Source of the DNA: Rivihabitans pingtungensis
Lineage (GTDB): Bacteria; Pseudomonadota; Gammaproteobacteria; Burkholderiales; Aquaspirillaceae
DNA: 64,000 bases
NCBI RefSeq assembly: GCF_003201855.1
Contig: NZ_QJKI01000002.1
Span: 1-64,000 of the forward strand
Direction: 5' to 3'
Shown here piece after piece: positions 9,354-19,748 of this stretch; within the stretch, counting starts at the first letter, position 1, and the number at the start of each line of letters is the position of its first letter. Under the pieces are notes generated by a model. That model did no database searches. It worked only from the letters and a program-made list of their open reading frames with translations, and was not told where the DNA came from. The position numbers were made by a program, and so were the translations under genes.

Positions 9354-10114
9354 GCGCGCCGGCCGTGCGGCTGCGCGGGGTGAGCACCCGTTTTGGCGAA
9401 CGGGTGATTCACCATCAGCTTGATCTGGACGTGCAGCAAGGCGAAGTGCTGGCATTGGTTGGCGCCTCTGGCTGCGGCAAAACCACCTTGCTGCGCCATA
9501 TGATCGGCCTCACCCAGCCAGCTGCCGGCGTGGTGGAGGTGCTGGGCGTGCGGGTGAGCCCTGAGCAGTTTCTCGCCCAGCGCGGCCTGCGCCAGCGCTG
9601 TGGCGTGCTGTTTCAGAGCGGCGCGCTGTTTTCGGCGCTGAGCGTGCTGGAGAACGTCGCCCTGCCCTTGTTGGAGCGTGGCGGCCTTGGCCGCGCCGAC
9701 GCCGCCCACATTGCCCGCTGCAAGCTGGCGCAGGTGGGCCTGGCGGCGGAGGATGGCGACAAACTGCCGGCGCAATTGTCCGGCGGCATGATCAAGCGCG
9801 CCGCGCTGGCCCGCGCCCTGGCGCTGGACCCGGAATTATTATTTTTGGATGAACCCACCGCCGGGCTGGACCCGCTTGGCGCACAGGCCTTTGTGGCGCT
9901 GATTGCCGAGCTGCGCGCGCTGCACGGGCTGACCGCAGTGATGGTCACCCACGAGCTGGAGCGCGTGGCGCCGCTCTTGGACCGCGTGGCGGTGCTGGCT
10001 GACCGCCGCGTGGTGGCCATCGGCCCGCTGGCGGCCGTGCGCCGCGCCGATCACCCTTTTATTCAGGCGTATTTCGCCGCGCATGACCCGCAAGGGGAGA
10101 ACCATGGAAAGTAA
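9350..10114 (+). CDS. MlaF-type ABC transporter ATPase
   Basis: A 254-residue ATP-binding subunit. Walker A is GASGCGKTTLL near residue 40, the signature is LSGGMIKRAALARAL, and Walker B is LLFLDEPTAGLDP. The signature with GGMIKRA is typical of MlaF-like ATPases. Its ATG overlaps the permease stop (ATGA) and its own stop lies inside the next gene, so the four transporter genes are translationally coupled. Cytoplasmic, it powers the MlaE-like permease. Confidence 0.93.
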   Translation: MSAPAVRLRGVSTRFGERVIHHQLDLDVQQGEVLALVGASGCGKTTLLRHMIGLTQPAAGVVEVLGVRVSPEQFLAQRGLRQRCGVLFQSGALFSALSVLENVALPLLERGGLGRADAAHIARCKLAQVGLAAEDGDKLPAQLSGGMIKRAALARALALDPELLFLDEPTAGLDPLGAQAFVALIAELRALHGLTAVMVTHELERVAPLLDRVAVLADRRVVAIGPLAAVRRADHPFIQAYFAAHDPQGENHGK

Positions 10115-10961
10115 GGCCTTTGCCCTGTGGACCGGCCTGTTTGTCATCGCCCTGCTGGCCGCGCTGGCGGCGGTGGTGATCTGGATGAGCGGCGTGCGCC
10201 AGGGCGAGCGGGTGGAATACACCCTGCTCTCGCGCCAGTCGGTCAGCGGCTTGAACCGCGAAGCGGCGGTGCAGTATCGCGGCATCCCGGTGGGCAAGGT
10301 GGTCGAGCTGGGCATCGACCCGGCCGATCCCAAGCAAGTGCGGGTGCGCGTGGCGGTGGACAGCACGGTGCGGCTCAGCGCCCAGGCGTGGGCGCGGCTG
10401 GGCACACAAGGGCTGACCGGGCTGACCTTTGTCGAGCTGCACGACGACGGCGGCCCGCCCTGGCGCGACCCGGCCGGCGCGCCGCTGCCGATGCGGCCAT
10501 CGCTGTGGCAAGACACCACCAGCAAGCTGCCGGCGGCATTGGGCGAGGCGCGCCAGCTGGGTGAGCGCTTGAATCTCTTGCTGGACGACGCCAACCGCCG
10601 CGAGCTGGCCAGCCTGCTGGCCAATCTGAACCGCTTTTCGGCGCAGCTGCCGGCGCTGGGCGAGCAATCCACCGCCACTCTGGCCAGCGCCCGCCAACTG
10701 GCCGACGAATTGCGCCAGCTGTCGCAAGGCCTGCGCGCCGTGCTGGCCCAGGCCGGCCCCGCCGTCGGCCAGGCCAGCGCCCGCCTGAACCAGGACACCT
10801 TGCCCCGGCTGGATCAACTGGCCAGCCAGGCCGAGCACACCGCCCAGGCGCTGGATGGCTTGATCGACAGCCACACTCGTCGCCCGCAACAATTATTGCT
10901 GGGCGCGCCGATGGATCCCCCCGGCCCCGGAGAGGCCGGCTTTGCCGGAGCCGCACGATGA
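10104..10961 (+). CDS. MCE/MlaD-family substrate-binding protein
   Basis: A 285-residue periplasmic MCE-domain protein anchored by one N-terminal helix (ALWTGLFVIALLAALAAVVIW). The MCE domain (VEYTLLSRQSVSGLNREAAVQYRG..PVGKV, residues 38-120) is followed by a long Ala/Gln/Leu-rich helical region, as in MlaD and PqiB relatives that build hexameric lipid channels. The ATG at 10104 follows GGGGAGA and overlaps the ATPase stop by 11 bases. It would link the MlaE-like permease to the lipoprotein encoded next. Confidence 0.9.
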   Translation: MESKAFALWTGLFVIALLAALAAVVIWMSGVRQGERVEYTLLSRQSVSGLNREAAVQYRGIPVGKVVELGIDPADPKQVRVRVAVDSTVRLSAQAWARLGTQGLTGLTFVELHDDGGPPWRDPAGAPLPMRPSLWQDTTSKLPAALGEARQLGERLNLLLDDANRRELASLLANLNRFSAQLPALGEQSTATLASARQLADELRQLSQGLRAVLAQAGPAVGQASARLNQDTLPRLDQLASQAEHTAQALDGLIDSHTRRPQQLLLGAPMDPPGPGEAGFAGAAR

Positions 10962-11530
10962 AGCCCGTGATTGTCCGTCTGTTGCCCTGCCTGGCCGCGC
11001 TGGCGCTGGCCGCCTGCGCCAGCGCCCCGCTGGCGGAAACCCGCTACCGCCTGCCCGAGCCCGCCCCGCTGAGCGCCGCCCAGCCGGCCATGCCGGCGCT
11101 GGCGGTCACCGTCGAGCAAGCCGCCTGGCTGAACGGCCTGGCCATGCACTACCAACTGGACGCCCTGCGCCCGCAACTGGCGCGCTATCGCGACAGCCTG
11201 TGGGCCGACCGCCCGGCCGCGCTGCTGGCCGCCCGTCTGCGCCAACGCCTGTCCGCCATCCCGGTGGCCGCCAGCGCACCCTGGTCGCTGCGCCTGTATC
11301 TGGACCGCTTCGAACAGGTTTACCAGCCCGATCTGCACAGCCAGGGCGAAGCGCGCTGGCAGGCGGAGCTGCGTGACAGTCACGGCGCCTTGCGCGCCCG
11401 CCACACCTTCAGCGCCAGCGCCCCGGCCAGCCAGGCGCATGCCGAAGCCGGCGCGCGCGCGCTGGGCGCCGCCAGCGACGCGCTGATTGAAGACACCTTG
11501 CGCTGGGCGCGCGAGGGGATGGGGCGGTGA
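10958..11530 (+). CDS. ABC-type transport auxiliary lipoprotein (PqiC/LptE-like fold family)
   Basis: A 190-residue lipoprotein with signal peptide and lipobox LALAACAS (Cys at about 21). It fits the PqiC/ABC_trans_aux family found downstream of MCE operons, with ETRYRLPEP soon after the anchor and a central SLRLYLDRFEQVYQ strand. The second residue after Cys is Ala, not Asp, so the outer membrane is the expected destination. The start overlaps the MCE stop (ATGA). It ends the four-gene transporter set. No MlaC-like periplasmic carrier is encoded here. Confidence 0.85.
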   Translation: MKPVIVRLLPCLAALALAACASAPLAETRYRLPEPAPLSAAQPAMPALAVTVEQAAWLNGLAMHYQLDALRPQLARYRDSLWADRPAALLAARLRQRLSAIPVAASAPWSLRLYLDRFEQVYQPDLHSQGEARWQAELRDSHGALRARHTFSASAPASQAHAEAGARALGAASDALIEDTLRWAREGMGR

Positions 11531-11574
11531 GCGTCGCCACGGCCTGGTGAGCCTCATGCGGTGGAGATCGAACT

Positions 11575-11937
11575 ATGAAAACGGTCAAGGCGCGGGTGCG
11601 CGATGATGAACCAGTGACTGAGCTGGGGCTGGCCCAGGCGGTCGCGCGTGGCCGGCGGCGGCAGGATGAGTTGCGCGCCGCCAGCATTCGTTACCTGCCC
11701 GAGCGTCAGGCGGTGTGGCTGGGGTTTGCCGACCAGAGCGCGATTGTGTTGCCTGTGGCGAATTATCCTGAATTGGCGCAACTGAGCGTGGCGGAGCTCA
11801 ATGCGCTGACCTTGGAGTTTGGCGGCAGCGCCTTGTGCCTTGAGGCGCGTGATTTGCATCTGTCCATCACTGGGCTGGCGGCCGCCAGCCATTCGCTGAT
11901 GGAAATGGCCGCCAGCTTGCTGGCGGCGCGTCCCTGA
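11575..11937 (+). CDS. DUF2442 domain protein
   Basis: A 120-residue protein whose central and C-terminal part (YLPERQAVWLGFADQSAIVLPV ... LEARDLHLSITGL) fits DUF2442. That small domain is often seen with DUF4160 proteins and suspected to act in toxin-antitoxin-like pairs, though its function is unproven. No DUF4160 partner is adjacent. It lies 44 bp after the lipoprotein stop on the same strand. The ATG at 11575 follows GGAGATCG. Confidence 0.7.
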   Translation: MKTVKARVRDDEPVTELGLAQAVARGRRRQDELRAASIRYLPERQAVWLGFADQSAIVLPVANYPELAQLSVAELNALTLEFGGSALCLEARDLHLSITGLAAASHSLMEMAASLLAARP

Positions 11938-12033
11938 AAAACCGCCCGCTGACGCCCTTTGCCCTGCTCCGTCTGTCTTATTGGCGAGAAATGTGCCAGA
12001 ATTCAGGCCATTGGATATTGAGCAGGTTGCATC

Positions 12034-12573
12034 ATGTTAGACCGGGACGGTTACCGCCCCAACGTCGGAATCATCCTCTGCAACGCCCGCAATGAAGTGT
12101 TCTGGGGTAAGCGGGTGCGCGAGCACTCGTGGCAGTTTCCGCAAGGGGGCATCAAGCCGGGCGAAAGCCCGGAGGCGGCCATGTACCGCGAACTCATGGA
12201 AGAAGTCGGCCTGTCGCCGCACCACGTCAAGATTCTGGGGCGCACCCGCGACTGGCTGCGCTACGACGTGCCCACGCACTGGATTCGCCGTGAGTGGCGC
12301 GGCAGCTATCGCGGCCAGAAGCAAATCTGGTTTTTGTTGCGGCTGACCGGCCGTGACAACGACGTGTGCCTGCGCGCCACCAATCACCCCGAGTTCGACG
12401 CCTGGCGCTGGAATACCTATTGGGCGCCGGTGGACGCGGTGATTGAATTCAAGCGCGACGTCTACGAGCGCGCGCTGGGCGAGCTGGCCAAGTTTTTGAA
12501 AGGGCTGGACCCACGCCAGGGTTTGGCTCCGCCGTCCCTGCCCGAGGCCCCGCCCGCTGCGGCGCGCCGCTGA
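12034..12573 (+). CDS. rppH: RNA pyrophosphohydrolase
   Basis: A 179-residue Nudix hydrolase that removes pyrophosphate from 5'-triphosphate RNA to start mRNA decay. The N-terminus [17 protein letters not shown] and the Nudix box from [20 protein letters not shown] onward are diagnostic, as are RTRDWLRYD and [10 protein letters not shown]. The C-terminus ends with a short Pro/Ala-rich tail. It is monocistronic in appearance, with 96 bp before and ~90 bp after. Confidence 0.95.
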   Translation: MLDRDGYRPNVGIILCNARNEVFWGKRVREHSWQFPQGGIKPGESPEAAMYRELMEEVGLSPHHVKILGRTRDWLRYDVPTHWIRREWRGSYRGQKQIWFLLRLTGRDNDVCLRATNHPEFDAWRWNTYWAPVDAVIEFKRDVYERALGELAKFLKGLDPRQGLAPPSLPEAPPAAARR

Positions 12574-12661
12574 CGCCCCATCCGCATCCCGCCTGTCGGC
12601 GGGATATTTGTTTTTTGCCGCCGCCCAGACGCGGCGGCGCAGTCTTCACTGAATGCCACCG

Positions 12662-14623
<1,962 letters not shown>

Positions 14624-14654
14624 GCGCAGCCTGCCGCCCCAAACGCCCAAAATC

Positions 14655-14690
14655 AAAGCCCCCGTCAGCATTCACTGACGGGGGCTTTTT
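14655..14690 (+). terminator. parE intrinsic terminator
   Basis: AAAGCCCCCGTCAG and CTGACGGGGGCTTTTT flank a CATTCA loop. Flanking A- and T-runs mean it could work in both directions, also serving the convergent aminotransferase gene. Confidence 0.93.
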
Positions 14691-14703
14691 GCGCGCAGAT
14701 TTT

Positions 14704-14799
14704 TACCGCTAATCAGCGCTGCGATCCTGGCCAGGCGAATAGACAGCACAAGCAGTACGGCAAGCTCAGACCACAACGCCAGGGGGAGCGCCGCGCTTA
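14704..14799 (-). repeat. Degenerate copy of the ~110-bp palindromic repeat (family A)
   Basis: In reverse orientation it keeps the inner landmarks of the family: CAGCGCTGCGATCCTGGCCAGGCG, the GACAGCACAAGCAGTACGGCAAG centre, and CGCCAGGGGGAGCGCCGC. Its end touches the stop of the aminotransferase gene. Confidence 0.6.
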
Positions 14800-16152
14800 C
14801 CCCCGCAGCGCCTCCAGCACCGCCTCCACCCCATCCACCAGCGCGGTGATCGCCGTTTCCGGCGTGTCCGGGCACACCAGCATCATGTTGTGGAACGGGG
14901 TGATCAGCACGCCCTGATTGAGCAGGCTCAGGTGAATCAAGCGCTCCAGCGCGTGGTCCATGGCTGCTTCCGCCTCGGCGCCGGTGCGCGGCGGGGTGGG
15001 GCAAAACTGGAATTCGCAGCGCGCGCCGATTTGGGTGACGCACCAGGGCAGGCGATGGCGGGCAAACAGCGCGCGCAGGGCGTCGGCCAGGCGGGCGGCG
15101 CGGGGCGTGGTGAGGGCGTAGGCGTCGCGGGTCATCACCTGCTCAAGATTGGCGCGCATGGCGGCCAGGGTGAACAGATTGGCGCTGAGCGTGGTGCCCA
15201 TGCCGCTGTGGCCATCCGGCTTGCTGGCCAGCAGCGCCTCGGCGCGGGCGGCCACCTCGGCGCTCATGCCATACACCGCCGCCGGCAGCCCGCCGGCAAT
15301 CGGTTTGCCCAGCACCAGCATGTCTGGCTCCAGGCCGATCTGGCCGCTGTAGCCGGCGTAGCCCGTGCTGATGGTGTGGGTTTCGTCGATCACCAACAGT
15401 GCGCCATGCTGGCGGGTGAGCTGGCGCACGCCCGCCAAAAAGCCCTCGTCCGGCAGCACCATGCCGATATTGGTCAGCGCCGGCTCGGTGAGCACGCAGG
15501 CCACGTCGCCGGGCGCCAGCGCCGCGTGCAGCGCCGCCAGGTCGTTAAACGGCACGACGCGGGTGTATTGCCCCAAATCCGCCACCTGGCCCACCAGCCC
15601 GCTGCGGGCAACGGTGCGGCCGTCGGCGTCTTGTCGCACCAGGGTGTCGTCCACCGTGCCGTGATAACAGCCATCAAACACCACCACCACCGGCCGGCCG
15701 CTCAAACCGCGCGCCCAGCGCAGCACAAAGCGGTTGGCGTCGGTGGCCGTGGTGGCGATTTGCCACACCGGCAGGCCAAAGCGCTCGGCCAGATGCGCGC
15801 CCACCCAGTTGGCGTCGGCGCCGGGCAGCATGCAGCTGTAGCCGCGCGCGGCGCGCTCGGCAATGGCGGCGGCCACTGGCGCGGGCGAGTGGCCAAACAT
15901 CGCGCCAGTGTCGCCCAGACAAAAATCGGTGTAGACGTGGCCATCCACATCCACGCACTGCGCGCCCTGGGCGTGGTCGATATACAGCGGAAACGGCGTG
16001 CCCCAGTCGCGCATCCAGTGCATAGGCACGCCAGACAGCAAATGCCCGCTGCCGGCGGCCAGCGCCGCCGAGCGCGGGCGCTGGGCGATATAGTCGGCGC
16101 GCTCGCGCTCGGTCAGCGCGGCCACGCGCGCGGGGGAAAACACCTGCGGCAT
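14797..16152 (-). CDS. Class III PLP aminotransferase, glutamate-1-semialdehyde aminomutase-like
   Basis: A 451-residue class III aminotransferase. The PLP lysine is in LVLGKPIAGGLP, preceded by LLVIDETHTISTGYAG. FDGCYHGTVDDTLVR and the GDTGAMFGHSP block resemble the GSA aminotransferase branch. It differs from true HemL: the lysine context is GKPIAGG, not GKIIGGG, and the N-terminal ~40 residues are unlike HemL. It is better called a transaminase of unknown amino donor and substrate. The ATG at 16152 follows AGGAG. It is a single gene, with family A repeats at both ends. Confidence 0.82.
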   Translation of the reverse strand: MPQVFSPARVAALTERERADYIAQRPRSAALAAGSGHLLSGVPMHWMRDWGTPFPLYIDHAQGAQCVDVDGHVYTDFCLGDTGAMFGHSPAPVAAAIAERAARGYSCMLPGADANWVGAHLAERFGLPVWQIATTATDANRFVLRWARGLSGRPVVVVFDGCYHGTVDDTLVRQDADGRTVARSGLVGQVADLGQYTRVVPFNDLAALHAALAPGDVACVLTEPALTNIGMVLPDEGFLAGVRQLTRQHGALLVIDETHTISTGYAGYSGQIGLEPDMLVLGKPIAGGLPAAVYGMSAEVAARAEALLASKPDGHSGMGTTLSANLFTLAAMRANLEQVMTRDAYALTTPRAARLADALRALFARHRLPWCVTQIGARCEFQFCPTPPRTGAEAEAAMDHALERLIHLSLLNQGVLITPFHNMMLVCPDTPETAITALVDGVEAVLEALRG

Positions 16153-16189
16153 GCTTGGGGCTCCTGTGGGTGGGGCTGACCGACGCTAA

Positions 16190-16283
16190 GAGCGGCTCAT
16201 AACCCCCTGGCGTTGTTGTGTGACCTTGCCTGTCTGCACACGCTTGGCCAGGACTGCTTCGCTGGGTTTGGTGGGCGACGCTT
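16190..16283 (+). repeat. Palindromic repeat family A, short copy
   Basis: It starts GAGCGGCTCATAAC, then CCCCTGGCGTTGTTGTGTGACC, and ends GGGTTTGGTGGGCGACGCTT. The central ~18 bp of longer copies is missing. Its right end reaches the stop codon of the class II amidotransferase gene. Confidence 0.75.
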
Positions 16284-17049
16284 AGCCCGCCAACGGCGCG
16301 CCATCCCGAAACACCAGCACGGTGTCTTTCGGGTGCGCTGTCCAGGTTTCATTATCCGTCAGCGGTTGTGTGGCAATCACCGCCACCCGGTCGCTGGGGG
16401 TGGTGACTTCAGCAAAATCGATGCTCACGTCGTTGTCCACCAGGTGCGCCACGCTAAACGGCGCTTGTCGCACCAGGTAGTGCAGGTGGGTGCTGCAATG
16501 GGTGAACAGCACGTCGCCATTGCTGAGCATGAAGTTGAACACACCATGGGCGCGGATGCTGGCGGCCAGTTCGCGCACGGCGGCGGTCAGCTCGGCCAGC
16601 GGCGGCGGTTCGGCAAAGCGCTGGCGCAGGGTTTCCAGCAGGTGGCAAAACGCGGCTTCAGAGTCGGTGTCGCCCACCGGCCGGTAATACTGGCCGCGCG
16701 CCGGGGCAAAGTGCTCCAGATTGCCGTTGTGGGCAAAAATCCAGTTGCGCCCCCACAGCTCGCGGTGAAACGGGTGGGTGTTTTCCAGCGCCACCCGGCC
16801 CTGGGTGGCCTTGCGGATGTGGGCGATGACGTTTTTGGATTTGATCGGGTAGCGGCGGATCAAATCCGACACTGGCGAGTGCGCGCTGGCCTGGTCGTCC
16901 AGAAACAGCCGGCAGCCCACGCCTTCAAAGAAGGCGATGCCAAAGCCGTCGGCGTGCTGGTCGGTCAGCCCGCCGCGCCGGTGAAAGCCTTCAAAAGAAA
17001 ACAGGATGTCCGTCGGGGTGTTGCAGTTCATGCCCAGCAGCTGGCACAT
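16282..17049 (-). CDS. Class II glutamine amidotransferase (YafJ-like)
   Basis: A 255-residue Ntn-type glutaminase. After Met removal, Cys2 (MCQLLGMNCN) would be the nucleophile. The typical GATase II blocks are visible: HADGFGIAFFEG, HIRKATQGRV, ENTHPFHRELWGRNWIFAHNG and GDTDSEAAF. This matches the YafJ branch, whose synthetase partner and acceptor are unknown. It is divergent from the proteasome-like gene, with 105 bp between starts. A family A repeat abuts its stop. Confidence 0.88.
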   Translation of the reverse strand: MCQLLGMNCNTPTDILFSFEGFHRRGGLTDQHADGFGIAFFEGVGCRLFLDDQASAHSPVSDLIRRYPIKSKNVIAHIRKATQGRVALENTHPFHRELWGRNWIFAHNGNLEHFAPARGQYYRPVGDTDSEAAFCHLLETLRQRFAEPPPLAELTAAVRELAASIRAHGVFNFMLSNGDVLFTHCSTHLHYLVRQAPFSVAHLVDNDVSIDFAEVTTPSDRVAVIATQPLTDNETWTAHPKDTVLVFRDGAPLAG

Positions 17050-17154
17050 GGTGTGACCTCATGGATGCGCCGCCGGCCGTGCTCGGCCATTGGCTTGCTT
17101 TTTGCCCAAATGGCTTTATCTTACGCCTTATTGCCTTCAGGAAAAAACCAAGCC

Positions 17155-17724
17155 ATGACCACCATCACCGTGGCGCGCAAGGGGCGGGAAGTGGCGATTG
17201 CCGCCGACAGTCAGTCCACATTTGGCGACACCCGGCTGACCTCCACTTACGATGCCCGCTATAACAAGATTTTTCAGCTGGACGACAGCTTTATCGGCAT
17301 TTCCGGCAGCGCCGCGCACGACCTGGTGTTTCAGTCGGCGCTGAGCAAGCTGAAAAACCGTGATTTTTCCAGCCGTGCGGCGGTGTTCGACACTTTTCGC
17401 AAGCTGCACCCCAAGCTGAAAGAAGATTTTTTTCTCAAGCCGGACGAAGAAGAAAACGACCCTTACGAATCCAGCCAGATGACGGTGCTGATCGCCAACC
17501 CCAGCGGGATTTTTGCCGTGTATTCGATGCGCGAGGTGTACGAATACACCCGCTTCTGGGCGATTGGCTCGGGGCGCGATTACGCGCTGGGGGCGATGTA
17601 CGCCGCCTGGAACACACTGGACACCGCCGCCGCCGTGGCCCAGCTGGGGGTGGAGGCCGGTTGCGAGTTTGACATCAACACCGCCGCCCCGCTGACTTTG
17701 TATTCCACCACGCTGCGCGACTAA
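17155..17724 (+). CDS. BPH-type (betaproteobacterial) proteasome homologue, HslV-like Ntn peptidase
   Basis: A 189-residue Ntn hydrolase of the HslV/proteasome beta fold. It starts MTTITVARKGREVAIAADSQ, so processing would leave catalytic Thr at position 1. The Asp of AADS and the GSGRDYALGAMYAAW helix motif fit self-compartmentalising peptidases. It is shorter than Anbu and not next to an hslU ATPase, as in BPH, the HslV-like family described in betaproteobacteria. The frame is open upstream to 16213, but the ATG at 17155 gives the right N-terminus after a GGAAAA-type leader. Hsp33 follows downstream. A separate Anbu gene occurs 42 kb away. Its substrates are unknown. Confidence 0.78.
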   Translation: MTTITVARKGREVAIAADSQSTFGDTRLTSTYDARYNKIFQLDDSFIGISGSAAHDLVFQSALSKLKNRDFSSRAAVFDTFRKLHPKLKEDFFLKPDEEENDPYESSQMTVLIANPSGIFAVYSMREVYEYTRFWAIGSGRDYALGAMYAAWNTLDTAAAVAQLGVEAGCEFDINTAAPLTLYSTTLRD

Positions 17725-17838
17725 GCGCCGCTCACCACACCCTCTTGGCGCTGTTGCACGGCCTTGCCGTACGGTTTGCACTGTCTGCGGTCGTACGCCT
17801 AACCAAGACCGCTTCGCTGAGTGTTGTGAGCCACGCTC
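17725..17838 (+). repeat. Palindromic repeat family A copy
   Basis: It starts GCGCCGCTCACCACAC and ends GTGTTGTGAGCCACGCTC, with the family centre TTGGCGCTGTTGCACG...CCTAACCAAGACCGCTTCGC between. It starts directly after the stop of the BPH gene and fills most of the gap to hslO. Confidence 0.85.
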
Positions 17839-17873
17839 AGGCGCGGCAAGGTTTTTTGATATTTGGAGTTTCC

Positions 17874-18743
17874 ATGCACGATGTGTTGCAACGTTTCCTG
17901 TTCAATGAAGCCCCGGTGCGCGGGGCGCTGATCCGCCTGGATCAAGCCTGGCAGGAAATCCTGTCTCACCACGCCTACCCGCCGCGCCTGCGCGACCTGC
18001 TGGGCGAGCTGCTGGCGGCCGGCGCGCTGCTGGCGGCCAATCTGAAGTTTGACGGCACGCTGGTGATGCAGATGCAGGGCAGCGCCGCGCTGAAATTGGC
18101 GGTGGTGGAAATCAACGCCGACCACACCCTGCGCGCCACCGCCCGCTGGGACGGCGAACTGGACGACGACGCCAGCGTGGCTGCGCTGCTGGGCCAGGGC
18201 CAGTTTGTGATTACCCTGGACCCGCGCAACGGCAGCCAGCCGTATCAGGGCATTGTCGCGCTGGAGGGCGACAACGTCGCCGCCATGCTGGAGCACTATA
18301 TGCTGCGCTCGGAACAGCTGGACACCCGGCTGCTGCTGGCCTGCAACGGCGACAGCGCCGCCGGCATGCTGCTGCAACGCCTGCCGGAAGGCCACGGCGA
18401 CAGCGACGGCTGGCCGCGCGTGCAAGCGCTGGCGGAAACCGTCAGCGCCGAAGAGCTGCTCACCTTGCCGGCGGACACCCTGCTGTATCGTTTGTTCCAC
18501 CAGGAATCGGTGCAATGCTTCGAGCCGGCCAGCCTGAACTTTGCCTGCACCTGCAGCCGCGAGCGGGTGGCCGGCATGTTGCAGATGATGGGCGCGGAAG
18601 AAGTCGCCAGCGTGATTCAAGAGCAAGGCAGCGTGGAAGTGCAGTGTGATTTTTGCAACCAGCGCTATGTGTTCGACGAAGGCGACGCAGAAGGTTTGTT
18701 TACTGATGCGCCGCCCAATGGGCCGGCGCCGTCGCTGCATTAA
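17874..18743 (+). CDS. hslO: Hsp33 redox-regulated chaperone
   Basis: A 289-residue Hsp33 holdase, activated by oxidative unfolding. The N-terminus HDVLQRFLFNEAPVRGALIRL and the core HAYPPRLRDLLGELLAAGALL are typical. The zinc-binding redox switch is CTCSRE (CXC) with CDFC (CXXC) near the C-terminus. The chosen ATG at 17874 follows TTGGAG. Family A repeats lie on both sides (17725-17838 and 18747-18858), so the gene could be moved or inverted by recombination between them. Upstream is the BPH peptidase, also a proteostasis gene. Confidence 0.95.
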   Translation: MHDVLQRFLFNEAPVRGALIRLDQAWQEILSHHAYPPRLRDLLGELLAAGALLAANLKFDGTLVMQMQGSAALKLAVVEINADHTLRATARWDGELDDDASVAALLGQGQFVITLDPRNGSQPYQGIVALEGDNVAAMLEHYMLRSEQLDTRLLLACNGDSAAGMLLQRLPEGHGDSDGWPRVQALAETVSAEELLTLPADTLLYRLFHQESVQCFEPASLNFACTCSRERVAGMLQMMGAEEVASVIQEQGSVEVQCDFCNQRYVFDEGDAEGLFTDAPPNGPAPSLH

Positions 18744-18746
18744 GAA

Positions 18747-18858
18747 GAGCGGCTCACAAAACCCTCCTGGCGTTGTTGCACGACCTTGCCGTACTACCCG
18801 TACTGTCTGCGGTCGCGCGCCTAGCCAGGATCGCTTCGCTGAGTTTTGTCAGCCGCTC
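18747..18858 (+). repeat. Palindromic repeat family A, most complete copy
   Basis: 112 bp with inverted termini GAGCGGCTCACAAAAC and GTTTTGTCAGCCGCTC (15 of 16 match) and inner inverted CCTGGCG / GCCAGG blocks. The centre contains GTACTACCCGTACTGTC. This copy was used as the reference for the family. Confidence 0.9.
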
Positions 18859-18952
18859 TACGCGCGGCGACAAATCCCTCCTGGCCTTGTGGCACAGTCT
18901 TGCGTGCCCGGCCAGAATCGTAGCGTTGAGCGTGGTGAGCCGCGCCAAGCCA
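18859..18952 (+). repeat. Palindromic repeat family A, degenerate tandem copy
   Basis: It directly follows the copy at 18747-18858. CGCGCGGCGACAAATCCCTCCTGGCC at the left and GCGTTGAGCGTGGTGAGCCGCGCC at the right keep family order with a diverged centre. 18953-19020 holds nothing recognisable. Confidence 0.6.
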
Positions 18953-19020
18953 TGTGCGCCGCACCCAGCGCTGCGCGGGCAGGGCGCTGACGCTGGCCCT
19001 GCGCGCTGTGTGGCGCCGGG

Positions 19021-19506
19021 CTACGTCCACCACGCCCAGGCAAAGCCCAGCAACATCGCCAGCGCGCAGCCAATCTTGGCCAGCATGCCCAGCGCCAGCC
19101 CCACCAGCGTGGCCATGCCCACCTGGCCGGCACGCCACGCGTCGCGTCGCGCCAGCCATTCCCCCGCCACCGCGCCCAGCAAAGGCCCCAGCAGCAAGCC
19201 GGGCAAGCCAAACCACAGCCCCACCACGCCGCCAATCAGCGACCCCCACAGCGCCTGCTTGCTGGCGCCATAGGCGCGCGCGCCCAGCCAGCCGGCCAGC
19301 GCATCCATCGCCATGCCCAAGGCCGCCAGCCCGGCCAGCCAGCCCAGCGTGGTGCCGGACATATGCTGATAGCCATCCGCCCACGCCGCCAGCCACAGGC
19401 CGGCAAACAACAGCGGCAGGCCGGGCAGGGCGGGGAGGATGGTGCCGGCCAGGCCGATGAGCACTAAAATGGCTGCAAGAAAAAACCAAGCGATTGTTGT
19501 GTCCAT
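19021..19506 (-). CDS. DUF456 family membrane protein
   Basis: A 161-residue, very hydrophobic inner-membrane protein. The N-terminal helix IAWFFLAAILVLIGLAGTILPALPGLPLLFAG contains the GTxLPxLPGxP motif of DUF456. About five helices follow, with Gly/Ala/Trp-rich segments (IGGVVGLWFGLPGLLLGPLLGAV). The function is unknown. The ATG at 19506 was chosen because the frame above it (to 19558) lacks family similarity. It is flanked by family A repeats in opposite orientations. Confidence 0.8.
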   Translation of the reverse strand: MDTTIAWFFLAAILVLIGLAGTILPALPGLPLLFAGLWLAAWADGYQHMSGTTLGWLAGLAALGMAMDALAGWLGARAYGASKQALWGSLIGGVVGLWFGLPGLLLGPLLGAVAGEWLARRDAWRAGQVGMATLVGLALGMLAKIGCALAMLLGFAWAWWT

Positions 19507-19611
19507 TGTGTTCTTTCGGGATTTGCCTCAAATTCACCATATCCCTGTGGACTCCCATCGTGCCGCATCAGTTCTCGAGTGGGTATAGCCTGCCATGTTG
19601 CTCATCGCGCG

Positions 19612-19726
19612 GAGTGTCGCTCACAAAACATAGCGCAGCGGTTCTGGCCGGGCGCATTACCGCAGACGGTACGGGTAGTGCGGCAAGGTCGTGTACATCG
19701 CCAGGGAGTTTTGTTAACCGCCCTTA
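19612..19726 (-). repeat. Palindromic repeat family A copy, reverse orientation
   Basis: It begins GAGTGTCGCTCACAAAAC, contains CGCAGACGGTACGGGTAGTGCGGCAAGG and ends GGAGTTTTGTTAACCGCCC. It lies just upstream of the FkbM methyltransferase gene and inverted relative to 18747-18952. 19507-19611 shows nothing else. Confidence 0.8.
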
Positions 19727-19748
19727 ACCCAGTTCTTACGGAGAGAAG

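Noticed and set aside
14797..16152. Naming the aminotransferase hemL
   Set aside because: Active-site lysine context (GKPIAGG) and the N-terminal region differ from true glutamate-1-semialdehyde aminomutases; only superfamily similarity is safe.
17091..17106. TGGCTTGCTTTTTGCC before the BPH gene as a sigma-54 promoter
   Set aside because: GG and GC spacing fit, but several consensus bases differ, no enhancer palindrome is near, and an equally good TTGCTT-N16-TATCTT sigma-70 reading overlaps it.
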